Assembly: GCF_029784155.1 (NCBI RefSeq)
Contig: NC_073693.1
Span: forward strand, 286,722,875-286,786,874
DNA length: 64,000 nucleotides
Direction: 5' to 3'
From: Uranotaenia lowii
Lineage: Eukaryota > Arthropoda > Insecta > Diptera > Culicidae
The notes under the pieces were generated by a model that was given only the letters and a program-made list of their open reading frames with translations, was not told the origin of the DNA and ran no database searches. The position numbers and the translations under genes are program-made. Position 1 is the first letter of the stretch. Each line of letters starts with the position of its first letter. Of the stretch, positions 57,163 to 64,000 are shown in pieces.

Positions 57163-57434
57163 AGATATATCTAAGTAAGTTGAAAAATATTGTATGTCTA
57201 AAAAGATACCATCTTTCAAAGCAAGTTTTTTTTTATATTTTAAATAATTGATTGGTTTAGGGGTATAGGGTATTTAAACGGGTTAGCGTAATAAGTCAAA
57301 AAAAAAGAATTTATTAAAAATATTTTTTTCATAATTAGTATTTATCAATTACTATCCGAATTCTATATGATGACTTTTCCTCACAAAAATGTCCGAACTC
57401 ATATTGTATCACGGAAAAATGCTGTTGATTGTTT
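57163..57434 (+). other. 3' flank and probable 3' UTR of the SGS-like gene
   Basis: AT-rich sequence after the TAA stop. No canonical AATAAA is seen within 150 bases; a variant ATTAAA at 57313-57318 is the best candidate polyadenylation signal. The interval ends where the antisense non-LTR element begins. Confidence 0.45.
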
Positions 57435-59870
57435 TTTTTAACTTTTATTGTTTATTGATTTGTCTTTGGTGAATGGACCTTACAGACTTTGTATCTTAAG
57501 ATTAAGGAACACTAGTTATAGCTATTTTAAAATTACGTTTACACATGTTAAAATCAAACAGATGGTATACAGAATTGAAACGTTCACAACATTTATCCAA
57601 CGGGTGATTTCGGCCATATGCAGTACGGTGATAGGGGATCCAGAGAAACTGGCGTTGTCGAAGTGTTCGGGTCGAGACGTACATGTTGACACGTTGGAGA
57701 ATATATGATGAATCAATTCGGCAGGTTAGGGTATCGAAAATTAAAGTTTGCTGCAACTCGGCTCGACGCTTTTCGAGTGTCGCTAAATTCATCAGGCTGC
57801 ATCTTTGTTCGTACGGTGGTAGTCGATGTGGATCATTCCAAGGAAGCTGTCATAAAGCGTATCTAACGAAACTTCGCTGAACTCGTTCGAGGCGGTAGGA
57901 TTGGGTGTTCTGAGAAGGAGCCCAAACCTGCACAGCGTACTCCATGATGCTACGCACTGAAGAGCAGTAGATGGCTTTAAGGGCATAGATATCGTCGAAA
58001 TCAGAAGTGTTTCGGCGCAAAAATCCAAGAGCTGCGAAACCTTTTGCAGCAGTAAGCGCAATGTGCTCAGAAAATGTGAGTCGGCTATCCACTTTAACAC
58101 CTAAATCAACAGTAGACTTCACGTTCTCCAAGCTCACTCCAGAAAGTTGATAGTTGTAATGAACAATATTACGTGAACGTGAGAAATTAACCACTTTACA
58201 TTTTTTTGTGTTCGCCGCCATTCCATTTGAGTGGCACCAGTCCTCTAGTTTGGCGATGTCAGTTTGTAGGGCGATGCAATCAAATTCGCTAATCACTTTC
58301 CTATAGAGTTTCAGATCGTCGGCATACATAAGCGTGTCAGATTGAAGCGTTGCACACAAGTCATTTACAAAAATAATAAATAATAAAGGTCCAAGGTGAC
58401 TACCTTGCGGTACTCCAGACGGCATGTCAAATTTCCTCGAGCGTGATTTTTTTATTTTTGTGTACGCCTGACGGTTAGCAAGGTACGACGCAGTCCATTC
58501 AAGCGACCAGGATGGAAAGCCAAGTCTATCCATCTTTGCAATCAATATTTTGTGCGGGACCCGGTCAAAAGCCTTCGCAAAGTCGATGTAAACCGAATCT
58601 ACTTGACATCCTTTTTCCAAATTGTTGTTCAGCGAGCTCACGTAGCACATTAAGTTGGTGACAGTTGACCTTTTTTTAACGAAACCATGTTGCGAGTCAG
58701 CGATGAAGGGTTTGATGGCAGCATACATACGTTCATGCATCAAAACTTCGAAGATTTTGGAAATTGCACAGAGTATCGAAATCGGTCTGTAGTTTTCTAC
58801 ACAATGTGCGTTTCCTGATTTGTAAATCGGAGTGATAGCCGCAATACGCCAGGCGTCAGGAAATGTCCTTTCTCTGAGTGAGCGATTAAAACAGGTGACA
58901 AATCGGTGCAGCTAGAGATGCAGCGCAATTTTTTAGTACTGATGGAGGTATATCGTCTGGTCCAGTACCTTTAGATGGGTCGACTGTCGATAGTCTTTCG
59001 AAAACTTCCTGTTCAGTGAGGGATGGCATACGTAAGTTGACGTCGTGAGATTGTATAGAGGCTAGATAGTTGCTATCTGTTTCATAGTGGGAGGAACTAA
59101 AAACGCTTTGAAAAAAGTCAGCAAACATATTCGTAGATACCGTCAAGTTACTTGCAGCTACGCCATTAAAACTGATGTCCACAGGAATAGTTGCATGTCT
59201 TCTCTTACTTTTAAAGTGTTTCCAAAACGACGAAGGATCGCGTTTCAGGTTCTGTTGAAGGCGGCTGATGTGTTGACGATAAAGATTGTCGTTCAGTTCT
59301 TTAAAATCTCGTTCGAAAGACCTCAAACGGCGTCTTTGATCTTCGGTACGATTCTTAGTATAACACTTGCGGGCCTTACGAAGCTGGTTCCGTAATCGTC
59401 TGAGATCAGAGTTCCACCATGCGTGTTTAAAAGACTGGGGTCTCGGAGAGCTCTACAAAGGAACGTATTGTTTCAAAACGGAGTGGAGTTTTCTGTAGAA
59501 TGCATCGACTGCAACATTGACGTTGTCGTTAGCACCGATGAATTCCCAGTTTGTGGAGTCAAACGCAGCAGCAATCAGGTCGAAGTTACATTTACTGTAG
59601 TCTAAGACGAAGTCAAATCTTCCTGTGCAATCGGTCGGCGAAGAATTGGAGTGAACTTCCACACATAATACGTACGGCTTGTGATGACGGTCGGTAGGAA
59701 TAATCGAGACCGGAGATTCGAACATGATCACATTACCAGGATCATTGCAGAAAGCAAGGTCCAACAGGCGCATATTGTTGTTTGGTATGGAGCATATTTG
59801 GCAACAAAAATTATCCATTAGTGAGCTGTTGAATATGCCAAAATTCACTTTTTTCAAACTTTAATACCAT
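57435..59870 (-). mobile_element. Non-LTR retrotransposon (Jockey/CR1 group), frameshifted, antisense and convergent to SGS
   Basis: On the minus strand the pieces are in order: end of the endonuclease (59857-59453, with LLDLAFCND and TDRHHKPY), linker (59326-58886, with FWKHFKSKRR and GPDDIPPSVLKNC), reverse transcriptase (58743-57850) and C-terminal block (57792-57502, with RQFLWIPYHRTAYGRNHPLD). The 3' end has AATAAAAGTTAAAAAAAA at about 57440-57455. Frame breaks near 59430, 58890-58750 and 57800-57850 inactivate it. It is related to the intronic element at 47.9-49.4 kb but clearly diverged. Confidence 0.88.
57850..58743 (-). pseudogene. Reverse transcriptase core of the antisense non-LTR element
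   Basis: A frame of 297 codons with DSQHGFVKKRST (about residue 15), VYIDFAKAFDRVPH (about 50), GVPQGSHLGPLLFIIF (about 110), LMYADDLKLYR with the Asp pair (about 137), and a C-terminal WAPSQNTQSYRLERVQ. The upstream YRPIS block lies in another frame just before 58743, confirming a frameshift. In an intact relative this enzyme copies element RNA into DNA at the target site. Confidence 0.88.
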
Positions 59871-60099
59871 ATCCACGCCTTATTCCAAACTAAAATCTTG
59901 AAGTTTTCTACAACTTCAGGTTGTGGTTTTAACGGTTTGGACGGTTCTGTAGGGATGAGTTGAAGGATATGCAGAAAATAAATAACGTTTTATATTTTGG
60001 CAACACTAGACAAAACAAACAAGAAAAGTGAGCCATTAATCTATTCTTGGGAATTGAGATTTATAAGAGTAGTAAAATGGACGAATTGGCTTTAGCACA
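59871..60099. other. Spacer containing direct repeat unit 1
   Basis: About 59975-60055 (ACGTTTTATATTTTGGCAAC then ACTAGACAAAACAAA) recurs at about 63003-63085 with roughly 80 percent identity in the same orientation. The pair may mark the ends of a degenerate element of about 3 kb, but no coding content supports that. Confidence 0.45.
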
Positions 60100-60695
60100 G
60101 ATTTATAAGGCTCCTGCTACGATTGTTTGTTTATGATTTTCCACCGGTGAAGGACGGAATGGCTGAGGGAGCGCAGAAAAAATTGTTTCTGATTCGGCCA
60201 CCGGTAAAAGACGGATTGGCTTAGGGAGCGCAGATTTTTTAGACTGCTGCTACGATTGTTTGTTTATGTTCCGGCTCTGGTAAACAAAGACAGAGCGGCT
60301 GAAAGAGCACAGATTGGAATGGCTGTTGTTAAGAATGTTTTCCGATTGTTTCGGCTCTGAAAGCACAGATTGGAATGGCTGTTGCTAAGAATGTTTTCGG
60401 ATTGTTCCGGCTCTGATAAACGGAGACAGAGCCGTTGGAAAAGTGCAGATTAGAATGGTTGTTGCTAAGAATGTTTTCGGATTTTCCGGCTCTGGTGAAC
60501 AAAGACAGAGTGGCTGAATAAACACAGATCTGAATGGCTGATGCTAAGAAAGTTTTCGGATTGTTCCGACTCTGGTAAGCAAAGACAGAGTGGCTGGAAA
60601 AGCACAGATTGGAATGACTTTTGCTAAGAATTTTTCGGATTTTCCGGCTCTGGTAAACGAAGACAGAGGCGCTGGAAAAGCGCAGATTAATATGT
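60100..60695 (+). repeat. Degenerate tandem repeat, ~80-bp unit
   Basis: A unit containing CCGGCTCTGGTAAACAAAGA, GCACAGATTGGAATGGCTG and CTAAGAATGTTTTCGGATT recurs with starts near 60271, 60351, 60407, 60485, 60565 and 60643; earlier, more diverged units lie from 60100. One interval is shortened to about 56 bases. A stray partial unit lies near 62127-62180. No open frame runs through it. Confidence 0.9.
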
Positions 60696-62460
60696 GTGGA
60701 ATGTGGATTAACCGTTCAGTTAGAATCTATGTTAAAAACAAGCATTTGCCGAAAGCACCTTTTGATAGCCACTCGGAAGTCGATAAATCGTGAATGTCTC
60801 TTTCCATTGATGATGACAGGACATAGCTCTTCAATCATCTCTATAAGAAGAATTCAATGATGATCTACCATTATGTATGTGAAGCATTACATGCATCCCA
60901 CTCACGCCCATGGAAGACCCATACACCAATTCACGCCTTACGGCATCTTGTGTCCTCGTCGTTGTATTCATACGCGCATTCGTCCGCGCCCCATGCTTCC
61001 TCAGTCAACTTCCAGCAACTGAACGTGCATCTTGGTGTCGCGCCCGTCAGCGGATAGAACGCAAAAGGAAACGTGAATCCTAACCGTGAAAGTAAGCTAT
61101 GTGCGCCCTAGAGCATATCCTAGATAAGTGACAAATGCAGTTGTAGGATATTCCTTGAGGCAACCAGGACGCACAATATGGTTGTTGCCATGAATGTTTT
61201 AAGATTTTTTCAGCTTTGTAAGCGTCAGTTAACACTTCCATCGAGGTGGTAGAGATTGATCGCGGTTTAACGTAGCTTTTTCAAAAAAAAAAAAGTAGAA
61301 TATCGCAGTGAGTGACTATTGTGTGTGAAGTTTTTCTCCAAAAATTCGCCTTCGAAGCAACGACTGCGCAACAACGGTAACAGCATGCAGTCAGTCATCT
61401 CACAACCAGAGGCCAACGTGGATAGTTGATGTTTCCGGGTAATCACACGATCGGCAGCGACGCCCGACGTTACGACGAACGAGAAGCCATCGCGAAGCGA
61501 GAGCAACGGTCAAGCGCAGCTTCCTGGTGCTGGCTCACTTAGCTAAAAACCACCACAATGTATCTATACACATAAATCAAGATAGCAAAACTACATACGT
61601 GCAAGTAACAGCCAGACACCAGGTAAGCCAGCCACCGATTATCCGCCATCTTGCTCTCGCCAAAAAGGACGCGCGCTAATGCCAGTGTTTCCTTAATACA
61701 GGACTTCTTTGTTTTGGGACAAAAGATACAGTGGGCGGAACCCCTTCTTCCACCAATAGCAACGGGAATAACCGCCACAACCACGGTTAACCCACGATCG
61801 GATGTATTTGAGGAAAAGGGGCCGCCATCGTCATCGGACCAGTTAGTCAACTCGCTGACAGGTCTACAACGTCAGCCTTGCCGACACCCGTACCAGGATC
61901 AGCAGCACTCACAAGGGCTTGGCCCTCCAGGTATTGTGCCATTATTGTGACTACTGTACTGTGCAAACTAAATAGTTCAATATACCATTGTTAAGTGCAA
62001 TTTTGGGGTTTTCTGAGCGCATTCTGGAAGCTCCCTGCGATTTCGTTTGATAAACGTGCCGCCCTGAGGTCTAGAAAGGGACTCCCTTACACGCCGGTGG
62101 GGGTGTTAGGTTTCATACATACAGTTTCGGTTAACAAAGACAAAGCGGCAGGAAAAGAAGAGATTTGAAAGTTTTCTGCTAAAACTGGGTTGTATAATTA
62201 AGATGCAGAATATTTAGGAAAATAAACAACAGTGAAGAGTACTCGAAGTGTTCAGAATGTAATGTAAAACTAAGATGAAGTTTATTTGAAAAAATTAAAT
62301 TTAGTTTTAGAGAAAAACCAAAATCGATACATTCAATTTTTTTCTTGAGAAAACAGGCGAGAAGGAAGGCGTTCTTTCAAATATACCTACATTAACACAC
62401 GCAATTCGTTCACTCTATAACAGTTCATACGAAGCCATGGAGTCCGGGTATGGTGTACAC
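60696..62460. other. Unclassified, less AT-rich sequence
   Basis: 60850-61060 and 61240-62110 are GC-richer than the surroundings, with short frames (up to 103 codons) in several overlapping frames. GGTCTACAACGTCAGCCTTG and a CCTCCAG/GTATTG donor-like site near 61930 could belong to a leader exon or to an element's 5' region, but nothing is recognisable. Repeated GTTGCCATGAATGTTTT words link it to the tandem repeat upstream. Confidence 0.3.
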
Positions 62461-62651
62461 CAGGCATGTCAAACTCGTTTAAGTGTGCGGGCCGCATTAA
62501 AAATCTTTCATTTCCAAAAATAGTAATATTTCCTCTCGTAGCAATAAAAAATCTTTTTAATATTTTGTGGCAGGAAAGCCAGCGTACTTCTGTGTAGTAG
62601 GGAATTTTGTGATAATTTAAGACGGGGCTACCTCCCCGTTTGACATGCCTG
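62461..62651. mobile_element. hAT-type MITE, 191 bp, with 8-bp target duplication GTGTACAC
   Basis: The ends CAGGCATGTCAAAC and GTTTGACATGCCTG are exact inverse 14-mers. GTGTACAC lies immediately on both sides (62453-62460 and 62652-62659), an 8-bp duplication with T at position 2 and A at position 7 as usual for hAT elements. A GTGCGGGCCGCA block follows the left end, as in many hAT-derived MITEs. No transposase. Confidence 0.92.
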
Positions 62652-63359
62652 GTGTACACGCTGCATTGAGATTTTTCGAACTAATAAATCTAAAGAATGC
62701 ATGCGAGCACATATGTACCTAGGCAAAAACTACGGTGAATCCATGCACCCGTGGTGGATAACCAACATACATACATACTGTGTGAATGGATAAAACCGAC
62801 ACTTCGCCATTCGACACGAGCGTGCACGCGAGTTGGCAGTCAGTCGGTAAGTGTGAGCGGACGAACGAGTTAAGGGAGACAGCGCGTGGTTCCCTCGGCT
62901 GGATGCGGTCAAGCGATCCAATGACGTCGCTACCCAAGGCCGGACAAGTCTGCATACATACATACTGAACATACTGAAGAAAAAATAAAATAAATTTCTA
63001 TGGCAACGTTTTATATTTTGGCTACACTAGACAAAACAAAAATAACAAAGTCAGTCATTGATCTATAGGTATTCTTGTGAGCGACAGACGTGTCGTGGAT
63101 TGAGTTTCGTAAAAATCGTAAAATCACGACTAGTTCGAATGGTTCGGACGGCTCGAACGAGTTTTATTCGAACTTATTGAACACCCTGTATATAAGTATG
63201 TCGATTACATCGATGTGCATCGATTACTCTTCAAAACCCCCGTATAAAACCAATGTAACGGGATTCAGTCGTATTCTAAACTAAAACATTTTCAAGCAAT
63301 GTTCGTAAAAATTTTCTACACAAACAAATTTTTACGTTTCCAATCACCTATACTAAAAA
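62652..63359. other. Intergenic sequence with direct repeat unit 2
   Basis: CATACATACATACTG occurs at about 62764 and again at about 62953, bounding a GC-richer 190-bp block. Direct repeat unit 2 (about 63003-63085) matches unit 1 near 59975. Short frames only. Confidence 0.35.
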
Positions 63360-63640
63360 GTGCACAGAAATTTTTTTTGACTATTACGTGTCACTGAAAA
63401 CTGCAACCTTTAAAATAAATAACCTGTAATTAACAAAACCTGTAATTTTAAATTGATTTCCTTGAAAGTTAACGAAGATTCATTTATTATTACAGCAAAT
63501 GTCCTGTAAAACTGCTGTACACTGAAAATTTAATGTCACGTAATTTATTTTTCGACCTGTAAAATTACGGTTAATGTCCTGCTCCTTTTTGTTACAGGAC
63601 ATTTGCGTAATTTTATAGGAAATAATTTTTGCTGTGTGTT
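63360..63640. mobile_element. Possible MITE with recurring CTGTAA-TT words
   Basis: Words such as ACCTGTAATT, CCTGTAAAAC and ACAGGACATTTGCGTAATTT recur in both orientations. The right edge TTTTTGCTGTGTGTT and a left GCACAGAAATTTTTTT are weakly inverse. It is likely an inverted-repeat element, but the ends are not firmly fixed. Confidence 0.4.
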
Positions 63641-64000
63641 AACTTCGAGTCAGATTTGCCATTTTCAGTTTGGCACTGATTTGATGCCACTTATTCGGCA
63701 TTCGGATAATAATTAGAACATTGATTCGAAAAAAAAACATTGAATATTATGTGTAGTAGATAATTGTACGTTTTCCTTTTATTTTTTATTATCGATTAAA
63801 TACAATTCAAATATTATTTGAATACCTATTCCGTAGCACCCTACATTACAAAATAAGACTCATTCAAAACTAACAAGCTTACCAAAAAATTGCGAATAGT
63901 TTGATGAATACATCCATCCCAAAGAAGGATTGTTAGTCGAACATGGCATCTGATTATTACAAGACGATTCTAATGTTAATTTGAAATTTTTGAAAAAGTT
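63641..64000. other. AT-rich sequence to window end, no gene seen
   Basis: No open frame above 60 codons, and no repeat structure beyond AT-rich words, is visible. Confidence 0.5.

Overview
The window looks like nuclear DNA from a mosquito (Culicidae). It is AT-rich and dense in transposable elements, with one 500-base assembly gap. Its single host gene that appears intact belongs, by architecture, to the salivary gland surface (SGS) protein family, which is known from mosquitoes and has relatives in Wolbachia. The species cannot be fixed from the sequence alone.

Layout. 1-6.4 kb: dispersed repeats, a decayed minus-strand pseudogene of the mitochondrial amidotransferase subunit GatA (2236-2700), and a 5'-truncated non-LTR retrotransposon with an open reverse-transcriptase ORF and a poly(A) tail (2.9-4.96 kb). 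6.4-23.5 kb: AT-rich intergenic DNA with miniature inverted-repeat elements, a few islands of richer composition and the gap (19750-20249). 23.57-25.68 kb: two arrays of a 13-bp minisatellite. 27.1-35.8 kb: two copies of one RTE-like retrotransposon. Copy A is split by a 1125-bp inverted-repeat element. Copy B has a 13-bp target-site duplication and sits inside a TA-flanked element with 27-bp terminal repeats. Several MITEs and a perfect 124-bp inverted repeat lie between them.

36.4-57.2 kb: the SGS-like gene on the + strand. Exon 1 (36448-39389) and exon 2 (50178-57162) join in frame (phase 2, GT-AG) to give 3308 residues. The protein has an RHS/Tc-toxin-like body, an RHS core ending in a DPDG motif near residue 2680, three membrane-like repeats carrying WNPANWDW-type motifs, and a C-terminal tail with many cysteines after an RNKR site. 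The 10.8-kb intron is filled with mobile DNA: an RTE copy, a Penelope-type fragment with a hammerhead-ribozyme-like motif, a tRNA-derived SINE, an internally deleted Ty3/gypsy element, a large inverted-repeat element and a second non-LTR element.

57.2-64 kb: an antisense, frameshifted non-LTR element starting about 270 bp past the SGS stop, a tandem repeat with an ~80-bp unit, a small hAT-type MITE with an 8-bp target duplication, and unclassified sequence. No bacterial-style operons, CRISPR arrays or rRNA genes are visible. The main biological content is the giant SGS gene, a probable case of inter-kingdom gene sharing, and the way it has stayed open while its intron and flanks filled with transposons.
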